Assembly: GCA_963801185.1 (NCBI GenBank)
Contig: CAWDDW010000003.1
Coordinates: forward strand, 1 to 64,000
DNA from: Palsa-601 sp963801185
Lineage (GTDB): Bacteria; Actinomycetota; Acidimicrobiia; Acidimicrobiales; Bog-793
Direction of reading: 5' to 3'
Length of the DNA: 64,000 nucleotides
A program made the position numbers and the translations under genes. The number at the start of each line of letters is the position of its first letter. Position 1 is the stretch's first letter. The notes beneath the pieces were generated by a model. It had not been told where the DNA came from, ran no database searches, and saw nothing but the letters and a program-made list of their open reading frames with translations. Below, in pieces: positions 8,785 to 18,342 of the stretch.

Positions 8785-10249
8785 AACCGCCGAGCGCGCT
8801 GGCGAGGGAGTCCGAAGGCTCCAGCTGCTCGACGGCGATCTTGGCCCCCAGCTCGAACGCCTGCTCGTTGAGGGGTATCAGGGCGCACTTGTCCTTCATG
8901 GCGTCGCGGATGGCCGTGAGAAACGTCTCTTTCGGGAACACGTTCGTCGCTCCCTGTAGGGCGCCGAGGGCGACGACGTTCTTCACCACCGCGGCGCCGA
9001 GGTCCGCTGCGACGCTGGCGAACGGTACTGCCACGGTCCTGACGCCGGCCGCGAGGCCGTCGGGCAGGGCGCTGATGACGGAGCTGTCGTAGACGACGAT
9101 GCCGCCGGGCTGCACCGTCGGGCCGAACTTGGCGAGGCTCGGAGCATTGAACGCGACGAGCACGTGGGGGTGCGGTGCGGCCGGGGACAGCACCTCGTTC
9201 AAGGCCACATGAACGTCGGCATACGACGTGCCGCCCCGAGATTCGGGGCCGTAGCTCGGAATGTGCGTCGAGTCGAAGCCTTCGTTGATCGCCGCGCGTG
9301 TGATGATCATTGCTGCGGTCTGGGCGCCGTCACCGCCGGAGCCCGCCAGCTTGAGGCTGATGTCCTCGGGGTCGATGTCCGTCGGGAACCCCTCCGCGAA
9401 ACGAGGTGGGCGCTCGGTGCTCGCGTCCACAGCGGCGAGCGCTTCCTCCGGATCGAAGGTGGCGATCGGGATGGGCGGGAACGCCACCTCGTCCGTGCTG
9501 TCCTTCTTCACGCCAAGTGGGAAGACCGGCACCATGTTGTCCCTCACCCAGTCCTCGGCCGCCTCGGGCTCGAGACCAAGGTAGAGGGGGCACTCCGAGA
9601 GGACTTCGATGAAGGCGAAGCCGGTGCCGGCAACCTGCAGTTCGAGCGCCTTCTTGATCGCGCGCCTGGCGTGGGTCCGCCGACGGTTGTCGTACAGCGC
9701 CACCCGTTCGACATAGACAGGCCCGTCCAGGCCAGCGATCAACTCTGCCATCTTGATCGGCTGGCCGGCAAAGAGAGTACGGCCTTTCGGGGTCGTGCTC
9801 GTTCGCTGGCCGATCAGCGTCGTGGGCGCCATCTGGCCACCGGTCATCCCGTAGATGGCGTTGTTGACGAAGATGACAGTGATCGGGATGCCGAGCTGGG
9901 CAGTGCTCACGATCTCGGCCAGGCCGATGGACGCGAGGTCTCCGTCTCCCTGGTACGAGATCACGATCGAGTCCGGGTTTGCGGTCTTGTGGCCGATCGC
10001 CACCGCGGGAGCGCGCCCGTGCGCGGCCTGCGTGTTCCCGACGTCGAAGTAGTAGTACGAGAAGACTGAGCAGCCGACCGGCGAGACGAGGATGGTGCGG
10101 TCCTGCACCCCGAGCTCGTCGATGGCCTCGGCAAGGTACTTCTGCGCTAGCCCGTGCCCGCAGCCGGGGCAGTAGGTCGTCGAGTGGGCGTTGATCCCCT
10201 CGGCGTGGGCGTGGCGCTCGAATTGGCGGTAAAAGACCGACGTCGGCAT
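8783..10249 (-). CDS. 2-oxoacid:acceptor oxidoreductase, fused beta-gamma subunit
   Basis: A 488-aa fusion. Residues 1 to about 260 form the thiamine-diphosphate (beta) subunit, with CPGCGHG near the N terminus, the TPP motif ISYQGDGDLASIG and NNAIYGMTGGQMAPTT. Residues about 300-488 form the gamma subunit, with GSGGDGAQTAAMII and SYGPESRGGTSYADV. With its partner it would oxidatively decarboxylate a 2-oxoacid to acyl-CoA, reducing ferredoxin or a similar acceptor. The domain types resemble the 2-oxoisovalerate/2-oxoglutarate group, and the exact substrate cannot be read from sequence. Its ATG overlaps the stop of the upstream alpha subunit (ATGA), so translation is coupled. Confidence 0.9.
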   Translation of the reverse strand: MPTSVFYRQFERHAHAEGINAHSTTYCPGCGHGLAQKYLAEAIDELGVQDRTILVSPVGCSVFSYYYFDVGNTQAAHGRAPAVAIGHKTANPDSIVISYQGDGDLASIGLAEIVSTAQLGIPITVIFVNNAIYGMTGGQMAPTTLIGQRTSTTPKGRTLFAGQPIKMAELIAGLDGPVYVERVALYDNRRRTHARRAIKKALELQVAGTGFAFIEVLSECPLYLGLEPEAAEDWVRDNMVPVFPLGVKKDSTDEVAFPPIPIATFDPEEALAAVDASTERPPRFAEGFPTDIDPEDISLKLAGSGGDGAQTAAMIITRAAINEGFDSTHIPSYGPESRGGTSYADVHVALNEVLSPAAPHPHVLVAFNAPSLAKFGPTVQPGGIVVYDSSVISALPDGLAAGVRTVAVPFASVAADLGAAVVKNVVALGALQGATNVFPKETFLTAIRDAMKDKCALIPLNEQAFELGAKIAVEQLEPSDSLASALGG

Positions 10250-11646
10250 CAGCGCACCTCCTCCAGGTTAAGCACGTGCTCTACGATCTCGTCCTGCGAC
10301 GGGAGGATCCCACCCATTCGGCGGACGTGGCTCATCGGTGGCGGCGCGTGGACGTCCGCGTGACTGAGTGCGAGCCGCAGCTCGTCCTCAAGCTGTCCAC
10401 TGCTCGCCTCTACGACGACCAGCCTCTTCACTCGGTCGAGCAGAGGGCAAAGGGCCTCTATCGGGAAGGGCCACAGCGTGATGGGGCGGAACAATCCCAC
10501 CCTGAGGCCCCTGTCGCGTAGCTCCCTGATCGCCCCCTTCGCCAGCTGGGACGGCGTGTTGCATGCCACGAGGAGGATGTCCGCGTCGTCGCACCGGTAG
10601 AGATCGACCCGCTGCTCGGCGGCCGTCATCCGCTCGTACTTTTCGTTCAGGTGGATGTTGTGCCTCTCGAGGTCAACTTCCGAGAGGTCGATCGAGCAGA
10701 TCAGGTTGCCCCGATGACCGCGGTCGCCGAACACGGCCCACTCGGGAATCCCCGGTTTCACCATCTGACGCGGCAGCCGCACCTTGCCGGTCATCTGGCC
10801 GAGATAGCCGTCACCGACGATGACCACGGGGTTGCGGTACTTGAAGGCGAGCTCGAACGAGAGCATCGCGATGTCCAGCATTTCCTGCGGCGTCGCTGGG
10901 GCCAACACGATGGCGTGTGTGTTGCCGTGCCCGAGGCCGCGGCAGACGAGCTTGATGTCGGCCTGTTCAGGCCCAATGTTGCCCAGCCCCGGCCCCCCGC
11001 GCATGATGTTCACGAAGACGGCTGGAACCTCTGCCCCGACCATGTACGAGATCCCCTCCAGCATCAGGCTGAAGCCGGGAGAGCTTGTGAAGGTCATGCT
11101 GCGTTTCCCGGCCCCGCCGGCGCCGTACATCATGTTGACCGTCGCAACCTCGCTGACGGCCTGGATGAAGACGCCGTCGAGCTCGGGCAGCACCTTCGCC
11201 ATGAGCTCCGCGCCCTCGGTCGACGGAGTGATCGGGTAACCGAAAACGTGCCGGCAGCCGGCCAGCAGGGCACCGACCGCCACCGCGTACGTCCCCTTTA
11301 CGATGAGCGGCTCCCGCTCCGGCAACGCAATGATGGTGTCGGGCCGGGGCTCCGGCTGCGGTACGTCGAACGGCCGGGGACCGAGAAGGAGGGCCGGATC
11401 GATCGGTTCGAGAGCCGCCGCGTCGCCCTGCGGCCGAAGGCCGAATGGCTCCGGGCAGGCGTCGAAGCAAAGACCGCACGCGTTGCACTGCGTCAGGTCG
11501 AGAACGATCGGGAACAGCCCCGTCTCAGGGTTGATCTCGGTACCGAGGGTGAAACAGTCCTTGATGCACGAGCTGATGCAGCGGCCACAGCCCTTGCAGT
11601 ACTCCGGTACGACGAATGGCTTCGGTCGATCGGCCAACGTGGTCAT
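10249..11646 (-). CDS. 2-oxoacid:acceptor oxidoreductase, ferredoxin-alpha fusion
   Basis: The N-terminal 80 residues are a 2x[4Fe-4S] ferredoxin (delta) domain with CKGCGRCISSCIKDC and CNACGLCFDACPEP. The rest is the alpha subunit, with the CoA/TPP-interface block GYPITPSTEGAELMAK, TSSPGFSLMLEG and IMRGGPGLGNIGPEQAD. ATG 11646 is fixed by the ribosome binding site AGGAGGTGA five bases upstream. It is first in a two-gene operon with the beta-gamma gene. The leader region contains a DosR-like box and is shared with the divergent ADP-forming acyl-CoA synthetase, which could use the acyl-CoA product to make ATP. Confidence 0.92.
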   Translation of the reverse strand: MTTLADRPKPFVVPEYCKGCGRCISSCIKDCFTLGTEINPETGLFPIVLDLTQCNACGLCFDACPEPFGLRPQGDAAALEPIDPALLLGPRPFDVPQPEPRPDTIIALPEREPLIVKGTYAVAVGALLAGCRHVFGYPITPSTEGAELMAKVLPELDGVFIQAVSEVATVNMMYGAGGAGKRSMTFTSSPGFSLMLEGISYMVGAEVPAVFVNIMRGGPGLGNIGPEQADIKLVCRGLGHGNTHAIVLAPATPQEMLDIAMLSFELAFKYRNPVVIVGDGYLGQMTGKVRLPRQMVKPGIPEWAVFGDRGHRGNLICSIDLSEVDLERHNIHLNEKYERMTAAEQRVDLYRCDDADILLVACNTPSQLAKGAIRELRDRGLRVGLFRPITLWPFPIEALCPLLDRVKRLVVVEASSGQLEDELRLALSHADVHAPPPMSHVRRMGGILPSQDEIVEHVLNLEEVR

Positions 11647-11759
11647 TGCGTCACCTCCTGCAGGAACGCGAATCGCGCCGCCCAGACGCTTCTGGGATGG
11701 CCACAACCCGAGAGAACGCTCTCATCTCTTCCATCTTCGGCCCATGGGCTTTACCCGAA

Positions 11760-11776
11760 TAGGGCCTTTCGGCTGA
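11760..11776. promoter_or_regulatory. Weak second copy of TAGGGCC element
   Basis: TAGGGCC followed by TTTCGGCTGA. It shares the TAGGGCC half-site with the better box at 11821-11837, but the other half is poor. It is the sort of degenerate second site seen in two-box DosR promoters. Confidence 0.25.
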
Positions 11777-11820
11777 AAGACACATCCCAGCGGTCACGAA
11801 CTCCCCACTGCCTGGCCAGG

Positions 11821-11837
11821 GGTGACCTTCGGCCCTA
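11821..11837. promoter_or_regulatory. DosR/DevR-like box in divergent promoter
   Basis: GGTGACCTTCGGCCCTA. Read on the minus strand it agrees with the common mycobacterial hypoxia-box form TAGGGCCTAAAGTCCCC at 14 of 17 positions. It lies 34 bases before the acyl-CoA synthetase start and 175 bases before the oxidoreductase start. Identification rests on my recollection of the consensus. The regulator itself is not in the window. Confidence 0.4.
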
Positions 11838-11870
11838 CAACCCCGCTGGCAGGCGCACGAGACTTGAGGG

Positions 11871-14082
11871 GTGGTAGCTGGGAACGGGGACGTCCAGACC
11901 CCCGATTGCGCCGACGCCCGGAACGACCGGTATCTCGACGCACAGCTGCGTGACCGGTCGAGCGCGGCGCGGCACGCGCTGGACGCGTTCCTGCGGCCTC
12001 ATTCGATCGCCGTCGTCGGGGCCAGCGCTGATCCGAGCACGATCGCGGGCCTGCTCTTCAGCAACCTGGTCGCGAGCCGCTTTGTCGGGACGATCCTGCC
12101 GGTGAACAAGAGGCAGCCGACAGTGCAGGGCGTCGCCGCGTATCCGGATCTGGCCTCTTGCCCGGTTGTCCCCGATCTCGTCATCGTCTGCGTGCCGGCC
12201 GCCGCTGTTCCGGAAGTGGTCGCCCGAGCCGGTGATCTCGGCGTCCGGGCCGTGTGCGTCATCTCAGCCGGGTTCGCGGAGACCGGCACGGACGGAGCCG
12301 CCCTCGAGGCGAATCTCGTGCAGGAGGCGTGCGCGCGCGGCGTGAGGCTCGTCGGCCCGAACTGCACGGGGATTCTCAGCGATTCAGCCGGCGTACGGTT
12401 CAACGCGACTTTCAGCCGTACCGTTCCCCCGCCAGGGCCGACGGCCCTGCTGAGCCAGTCGGGCGCGATCGGGCTCGCCGTGCTGGAGGCGGCAGAAGTT
12501 CGCGGCCTTGGGATCGGCGCCTTCGTGTCGGTGGGCAACAGTGCGGATGTATCGAGCAACGACTTGCTCCTTTACTGGGCGGGAGACCCTGCCACAGACC
12601 TGATCCTGCTCTACCTCGAGTCGATAAAGGACCCCGGCTTGTTCACACGAATTGCCCGGCAGGTCAGCAGGCGCGTTCCCATCGTGGCGGTGAAAGCCGG
12701 CCGGACAGATGCCGGCTGTCGGGCGGCAGCGTCGCACACTGCAGCGCTTTCAGCCGGGGACGTGGCGGTGGACGCCCTGCTGCACCAGGCGGGCATCATA
12801 CGTGCCGGAACCATTGAGGAGATGCTCGACATCGCCACGGTGTTGAGTGCGCAGCGGCAGTTCCGTGGACGCCGAGTGGCCATCGTGACCAACGGGGGCG
12901 GTCCTGGCATCCTCGCCGCGGACGCCTGCGAGACCAACGGGCTCGTCGTGCCCGAGCTACGCTGAGCTCACCGCGGCGCGCCTGCGGGCCGTGCTGCCGC
13001 CCGAGGCGAGCGTCTCCAACCCTGTCGACATGATCGCCAGCGCCACTGCGCAGCAGTACGGGCAAGCGATCCGCATCCTCGGGAACACATCGGAGATCGA
13101 CGCCCTGATCGTCATGTTCAACACTCCCCTCCTCACTCGCTCCTCGGAGGTGGCCACCGAGCTCATCGCCGCCCGTGCTGAGCTCAGCAGGGACGTGCCG
13201 CTGATGGCTGTGTTCATGAACCGGGAGGGTCCCCCCGCAGCTCTCCTAGAGGCTGGAATCCCGTCGTATGTGTTCCCGGAGAACGCGGCGCGCGCCCTCG
13301 GGCTGAGCATCAAATGGGAAGAGCGGTGCCGCCGCTCGGTCGGCGAGGTGTTTCGGCCCGAAGTCGACGCCCTCCGGGTTCGTCGGCTTGCGAACGCGGC
13401 CGTCCGCCGCTCGAGCCACGGCTGGCTGGCGGAGGTCGACTCTGAGGCGTTGCTCGATGCATATGGCATTGCCGTGACCCGCGCAAGGCGCGTACGCACC
13501 CCGGGAGAGGCTGCGGCGGCCCAGGTCGAGCTCGGGTGCACTGTCGTCGTCAAGGTGGCGGCCGCGATCCACAAGAGCGAAGTCGGTGGCGTCCGGCTCG
13601 GGGTGACGACGCCGGCTGAAGCCGCAGATGCAGTGCGGGCAATCCGCGCCGACCTCGAGTCCGCCGGAATTGGCGAGGCGGCGGCGGAGCTGCTCGTGCA
13701 GGAGCAATTCGAGTCGGGGCAGGAGATGATCGTCGGCGTCAACCACGATCCCTTGCTCGGGCCGCTCGTCCTGGTCGGCCTGGGTGGCAAGCTCGTAGAG
13801 GTGCTCGGGGACGTCGCCGTCGGCATCGCACCGCTCACCGACGACGACATCGATGACATGCTGCAGTCGCTCAAGTCCTACCGCCTGCTGACCGGCTATC
13901 GGGGAGCGCCCGCTCTCGACGTCGACGCGCTGCGCCAAGTGCTGCACCGGGTCTCTGCACTTGCGGAGGATCTGCCCGAGATCGCCGAGATGGACCTCAA
14001 TCCGGTGTTCGTCCTCGAGAAGGGTGCCGTGGCGGCCGACGTGCGCGTTCGCTTCACGGGCGACCCGTTGCAGGTACCTTGA
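11871..14082 (+). CDS. ADP-forming acyl-CoA synthetase, frameshifted
   Basis: A fused alpha-beta acetyl/acyl-CoA synthetase (ADP-forming) of the ACD/Pat-like superfamily, about 735 codons. Order: CoA-binding domain (SIAVVGASADPSTIAG), ligase-CoA domain with the probable phospho-His in AASHTAALSAGD, then the ATP-grasp_5 domain (VVVKVAAAIHKSEVGGVRL and LLVQEQFESGQEMIVGV). Near 12957 one extra base breaks the frame: VPEL in the first frame continues as AELTAARLRAVLPP in the second. GTG 11871 is the earliest start, and homology begins near residue 35 (ALDAFLRPHSIAVVG). Divergent from the 2-oxoacid oxidoreductase operon, it could convert that enzyme's acyl-CoA to acid plus ATP. Confidence 0.88.
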
Positions 14083-14092
14083 GCGCGGTCGA

Positions 14093-14119
14093 CCGCTCGC
14101 CCGACCGGTCAGCGAGCGG
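14093..14119. terminator. Bidirectional terminator between convergent genes
   Basis: CCGCTCGC at 14093-14100 pairs with GCGAGCGG at 14112-14119 around an 11-base loop. It lies between the acyl-CoA synthetase stop and overlaps the end of the HAAS-type gene at 14109. Confidence 0.5.
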
Positions 14120-14747
14120 GCTTCGGAACAACGCGGACGAACTGACGAAAGCCAACTGAGGCACAGACCTGCAGGGGGCCGCCGACGGCAGGAAGCAGGA
14201 CCTCTGAACCTGGCACGATCACCTGAGAGTGCAACGCGGGCAGCGTCACCCTCACGTGCACTTGCCCGCCGGCGGCGTGGAACGGGACTTGAGAGACGGC
14301 GATCAGGTTGCAGGGTCGCTGAGCTATGAGGCCAAAACTCCTGCCGCTCTGCGCGCCCGATGCGAGCGACACCGACAGTCCGGTGATGGTCGCGAGCGCA
14401 ACCACCACCGCCACTGCCTCGACCTGCCAGCGGTGGGGCCGCCGGCGACGCTTCCCGTCAGCGCCCTGAGACGAAGCAGCTGCTCCGGCAAGCTGGCCGA
14501 GCGGCGACAGAGGGATCCCGCCTTCGGCGCCCGCCTCCGCAGCGATCTCCTCGGGCGAGCCCATTCGATCGAGCAGTTCACGTGCCGCCGCCTCGTCGTC
14601 AGGCGCGACCGATGCTCGTGCCTCCCTCATGTGAGAGGAGATCTCGTCGACGATCTCGGCGCACCGCGACTGAGGGCACCGAGAAGCGGCGAGTGCAATG
14701 CGCACGCGCTCGAGGTAGTCAGCGATCAGCTCGTCGGGCGTGCTCAT
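14109..14747 (-). CDS. HAAS/DUF1700-like membrane protein (PadR partner)
   Basis: A 212-aa protein. The N-terminal helical part (DYLERVRIALAASRCPQ, then RELLDRMGSPEEIAAEAG) is the HAAS/DUF1700-type domain, commonly encoded next to PadR regulators. One membrane segment follows a basic stretch (VEAVAVVVALATITGLSVSL), then an extracytoplasmic C-terminal domain. Its ATG overlaps the PadR stop (ATGA), so the two form a coupled regulator/sensor-like pair. A role in sensing envelope state or in anti-regulation is inference. Confidence 0.75.
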   Translation of the reverse strand: MSTPDELIADYLERVRIALAASRCPQSRCAEIVDEISSHMREARASVAPDDEAAARELLDRMGSPEEIAAEAGAEGGIPLSPLGQLAGAAASSQGADGKRRRRPHRWQVEAVAVVVALATITGLSVSLASGAQSGRSFGLIAQRPCNLIAVSQVPFHAAGGQVHVRVTLPALHSQVIVPGSEVLLPAVGGPLQVCASVGFRQFVRVVPKPAR

Positions 14748-15091
14748 ACCTTGCTCCCTCCTAGGACTGAGTCCACCGAGATCCTGAACCGGCTCCACTG
14801 CTCGCGGAAGCCGTCGAGCGCCAAGCGACCGTCGCCCGTCAGGTGGTAGTACCGCCTGGGAGGGCCCTGGCTGGATTCTCGCCACGTCGTCTCGACGAGT
14901 CCGGCGGTTCGCAGCCGAGTGAGGAGGGGGTACACCGTGCCCTCGCTCGTCACGAGACCGTCGGCGTCCGACAGGGTCCGAGCGATCTCGAAGCCGTACC
15001 GCTCTCCGTCCTGCAACAGGGCGAGGACGCAGTACTCGATCGTCCCGCGGCGCACCTGCGCCATCCAGTTACGTTCCGTACCAAGAACCAT
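14744..15091 (-). CDS. PadR family transcriptional regulator
   Basis: A 115-aa winged-helix regulator of the short PadR-s2 type. Typical features are RRGTIEYCVLALLQDGERYGFE, the wing SEGTVYPLLTRLRTAGLV and RRYYHLTGDGRLAL. The ATG start at 15091 is plausible. It is translationally coupled to the membrane HAAS-type gene downstream. Its target is probably its own operon. Confidence 0.92.
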   Translation of the reverse strand: MVLGTERNWMAQVRRGTIEYCVLALLQDGERYGFEIARTLSDADGLVTSEGTVYPLLTRLRTAGLVETTWRESSQGPPRRYYHLTGDGRLALDGFREQWSRFRISVDSVLGGSKV

Positions 15092-15193
15092 GCGTCACAT
15101 AGTAGCGAAATGAACACGTGCGCGCCAGGCGCGCGACCTGCCTTGTCAACTCCGATGCCCTGAGAGGGTCATACCTCGTTCAAGAGCTCGGCC

Positions 15194-17267
15194 TCAGCCG
15201 GGCGCCAGCCGGACCCGCTCACGCAGGTACGGCAAGGGCTGTGATGGATCGGCCTGGTCGATCTCACGCGCCAGCCGGTGGCCGTCGAAGACGGCCTCGC
15301 TGATCGGTCGGGGAGCCACCGCGTCGCCGATCCTGTACACCTGCTCTATGCCGGACGATCGCAAAAGGTCGCCGTCCGCCACGAGCGCGCGGTACAGGCC
15401 GTCGTCGGATCGCCGCTGGGTCACGAGCACGAGCCCGTCGGCGGGCAGGGACCACTGCTCACCGAATTCGTCAACGCCGCTGACGCTGTGCGAAGTTACC
15501 GACTCGAGGGTTACGCCTCGATGCACGCGAATCCCCTCGGCGTGCAGGTGCTGGCGAAGCATGTCGCCTTCTAGTGTCGCGTCCGACTCGGGCGACACCA
15601 CCGGGAAGCTCGTGACGAGATGAACCTCGTAGCCTTCCCCCGCCAACAGCTCCGCTATGCCTGGGGCGACGTAGTAGCCGTCGGCGTCGTACACGACCAC
15701 ACGACCTCCGCTCGGCCGCTTTCCGTCGATCATCACCTGCTCCGGCGTCAGCACGTACGGTAGCGATGCGTCGGCCCCCCGGAGTGGTTCGCACCGATGC
15801 GGCTGGACTCCGTCTCCTCGCCACGTCGATCCGGTGGCCACGATCACGATCTGTGCGCCATAGTCGAGCACGTCCCCGGCGCGGAGCCTCCGCCCGGTGA
15901 CGACCGCGACCGCGTCGAGCTTGTCCAGCTGAACCGCACGCCAGTCGACGATCCGGCCCCAGTCCCCGAGCGTGGGCAATCGCCTGGTCCAGTTGAGCCG
16001 CCCACCCACCTGCGACCCAGCCTCGACTAGATGAACCGCCTCGAAACCTCGCCTCGCGAGCACGATCGCGCACTCCATGCCGGCGGGCCCTGCGCCCACG
16101 ACGAGTACAGTCCGGTCGGCGTTGGTCGCACGCGTGAACAACTCGGGGTGCCAGCCGCGGCGGTACTCCTCGCCGGCGGTCGCGTTCTGGATGCAGCCGA
16201 CGTGGTTGAGCGCCTCTTCGCGGGCGATGCAGACATTCGACCCGGTGCACTCGCGGATCTCGTCGAGCCTGCCCTCTGCAATCTTGCGGGGCAGGAAAGG
16301 ATCGGCGATCGCTGGGCGGGCGGCGCCGATGATGTCGAGCGAGCCGGAGCGGACGACGTCGGCCATCAGGTCGGGAGACGTGTACCGGCCGACCCCGACG
16401 ATCGGCTTTGGCGTGGCGCGGCGAACCTCATCTGTCCACAAGCGTTGATACCCCTCGGCGTAGTAGCGCGAGCTGCCGGAGTCCTCAGGCCAGCTTCCGA
16501 CGTTGACGTCGAACAGATCGACCAGGTCGCTCGCCAGCCCAACCAGTTGCAGCATCTCGTCTAACTCGATCCCCGGCAATCCTTCCCGCCCGTGCACCGG
16601 GATCCGGGTCGCTATCGCGCAGTCGGCGCCCACGCCGTCTCGCACCCTCTCGAAGCGTTTCCAGCCAGAAACGACCCCGATTGGCGAGCGACCCGCCATA
16701 ACCGTCGGTGCGCCGGTTGGTGTAGGAGGAGAAGAACTCTGTGAGCAGGTAGCCGTGCGCGCCGTAGACGTAGACGATGTCAAAACCGGTATCACGGGCG
16801 CGCAGCGCGGCGTCCACCCATGCCTGCTGGATGCGCTCGATGTCGGATGTGTCCATCTCTTTGGCCAGGCCCGCCCACTGCACATCGGACGTGATTTGGC
16901 TCGGGCTGACGCGCACAGAGCGCGACTTTCCGTTCTCGCTCTGCGAGCCGCCGTGGAACAGCTCGAGACCCACGAGTGCGCCGAAGGCGTGAACGGCCTC
17001 GACGGTGGGCCGTAGCGCGGCTGCGTCGTCGTCGTCCCAGAAGAGGGCGGAGACGGCGGGGGTCTCTTCTGCGTCAGGAGAGACGGGCGCGTACTCGACA
17101 CAGACCCCTCCCCACCCACCTTCGGCTTTGATCCCCCGGAAGGCGGCTTGGGCGCGCGGCTCGATCGTTCCGAAGCCCGACGCGTGCGGCACTTGGTAAA
17201 ACCGGTTCGGCAGCGTCTTCGGTCCGATCCGGACCGGCTCGAACAACACGGCGTGCCGAGGATCCAC
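15194..17267 (-). CDS. Trimethylamine-dehydrogenase-like flavoenzyme, frameshifted
   Basis: Closely follows trimethylamine/dimethylamine dehydrogenase along its length: FMN TIM-barrel (HAVLFEPVRIGPKTLPNRFY; FDIVYVYGAHGYLLTEFF; DIIGARPAIADPFLPRK-like block), cluster region, then ADP- and FAD/NAD-type domains (VLVVGAGPAGMECAIVLARR). Two key residues differ. The Cys that binds FMN covalently in TMADH (VPHC) is Ala here (VPHASGFG). The cluster motif CxxCxxC is CTGSNVC, so the second Cys is Ser. Near 16652 an extra base shifts the frame (LETL continues as ERVRDGVGADCAIATR). The GTG start at 17267 follows AAAGGAGGTCGG. It may oxidise an amine, or be an OYE/dienoyl-CoA-reductase-like enzyme. Confidence 0.85.
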
Positions 17268-17384
17268 CCCGACCTCCTTTGGTCGCCACGCGCCCGCCCT
17301 CTCGGCGAGCGCGACTACGGCAACGATGGCAGGCCCTGCCCATCTTCGCTAGGGAACGGACGACGCTGCGTTTAGCATTCGGCG

Positions 17385-17837
17385 ATGGGCGTTTCGCGCG
17401 TTGGAGTCATCGGGCGAGGTGAAGGAGCAAAGCGCTACACCGCGCGTGGGAGTGTGATGTTCTTCAAAGCGCTCGCAGAGGAGGATGACGGAGACTTCTC
17501 GCTCATGGAGCGCGCCTTGCCGCCGGCAGGTCGCAGGCCGCCACCTCATCGTCATACCAACTGCTCAGAGGCCTATTTCGTCCTCGATGGGCTGGTGTCT
17601 GTCATCGTGGAGGACGAGGAACTGAAGGTGGGACCGGAGGGGTTCGTGTTGATACCCCGTGGCACGGCGCACACCTTCGGCAACGCCGGTGAAGCCGAAG
17701 CCCGGCTTCTCGTTGTCCACGCCCCTGCGATGGACCCGTACTTCGCCGGGCTGCACGAACTTTGGAACCGTGATCAGGCACCCTCTCCCGACGAGGAACG
17801 AGCGCTGATGGCTCGCTTCGGCATGGAGCCTGCTTAG
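17385..17837 (+). CDS. Cupin domain protein
   Basis: A 150-aa single-cupin protein. Motif 1 is PPPHRHTNCSEAYFVLDG, with His, His and Glu metal ligands. Motif 2 is IPRGTAHTFGNAG, with the third His. The tail (WNRDQAPSPDEERALMARFGM) resembles cupins of the quercetin-dioxygenase-like group. The N terminus starts at ATG 17385 within a short intergenic region divergent from the flavoenzyme. A metal-dependent small-molecule enzyme or binding protein, substrate unknown. Confidence 0.85.
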   Translation: MGVSRVGVIGRGEGAKRYTARGSVMFFKALAEEDDGDFSLMERALPPAGRRPPPHRHTNCSEAYFVLDGLVSVIVEDEELKVGPEGFVLIPRGTAHTFGNAGEAEARLLVVHAPAMDPYFAGLHELWNRDQAPSPDEERALMARFGMEPA

Positions 17838-17869
17838 CGATAGTCGTCGGAAAGACTCGCGGACTATCG
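17838..17869. terminator. Hairpin between convergent cupin and MarR genes
   Basis: CGATAGTC at 17838-17845 pairs with GACTATCG at 17862-17869 with a 16-base loop. It starts directly after the cupin stop codon and ends three bases before the MarR stop. Confidence 0.5.
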
Positions 17870-17871
17870 GC

Positions 17872-18342
17872 CTATCTGTCGTGATGGGCTTCGATGAGGG
17901 CCAGGAGGGTCGCACGTGTGTTCGCGACGTACTCGGGGCCAACGCGCTCGACGAGGTCGGCATCCACTCGCTCGACTGCTGAGGTGACCACCTCGGCAGC
18001 AGCACGGCCTCGTTCGGTCAACGTGACGGTGACGCGCCGCCGGTCCTCCGGGTCGACCGCACGGTCGAGGTAGCCCCGTGTCACCAGTGTGTCGACCAGC
18101 TGCCCAGCCGCCTGCTTGGACACGCCGAGACCCCTGATGACCTGGCTGAGCGGCGCACCGGTGCGGGCGACGGCGCCGATCACGTAACTGCCATTGCGCG
18201 GAAGGTCGTCGCAGTCGACCTGCCCTAGGGCCTCTCGGATCGCCGCTCCGTAGGCGGTGTGCGCCGCCCGCAGGAGCGCCGGGAAGGCCACTCCGCCGAT
18301 CCGACCCGCGTCTTCGGTCACCCAACGGATCGTAGGGCTCAT
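17872..18342 (-). CDS. MarR family transcriptional regulator
   Basis: A 156-aa regulator with the MarR winged-helix block PLSQVIRGLGVSKQAAGQLV, then DTLVTRGYLDRAVDPEDRRR (wing with the conserved DxRR) and VTLTERGRAA. ATG 18342 overlaps the stop of the upstream GT39 gene (ATGA), so the two are co-transcribed and coupled. The N-terminal SYVIGAVARTGAP is slightly longer than in minimal MarR proteins. Confidence 0.92.
   Translation of the reverse strand: MSPTIRWVTEDAGRIGGVAFPALLRAAHTAYGAAIREALGQVDCDDLPRNGSYVIGAVARTGAPLSQVIRGLGVSKQAAGQLVDTLVTRGYLDRAVDPEDRRRVTVTLTERGRAAAEVVTSAVERVDADLVERVGPEYVANTRATLLALIEAHHDR

Noticed and set aside
12950..12965. Programmed frameshifting as the cause of the split acyl-CoA synthetase and other split genes
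   Set aside because: No shared slippery heptamer or downstream structure. The breaks differ in direction and occur in unrelated genes, which fits random indels better.
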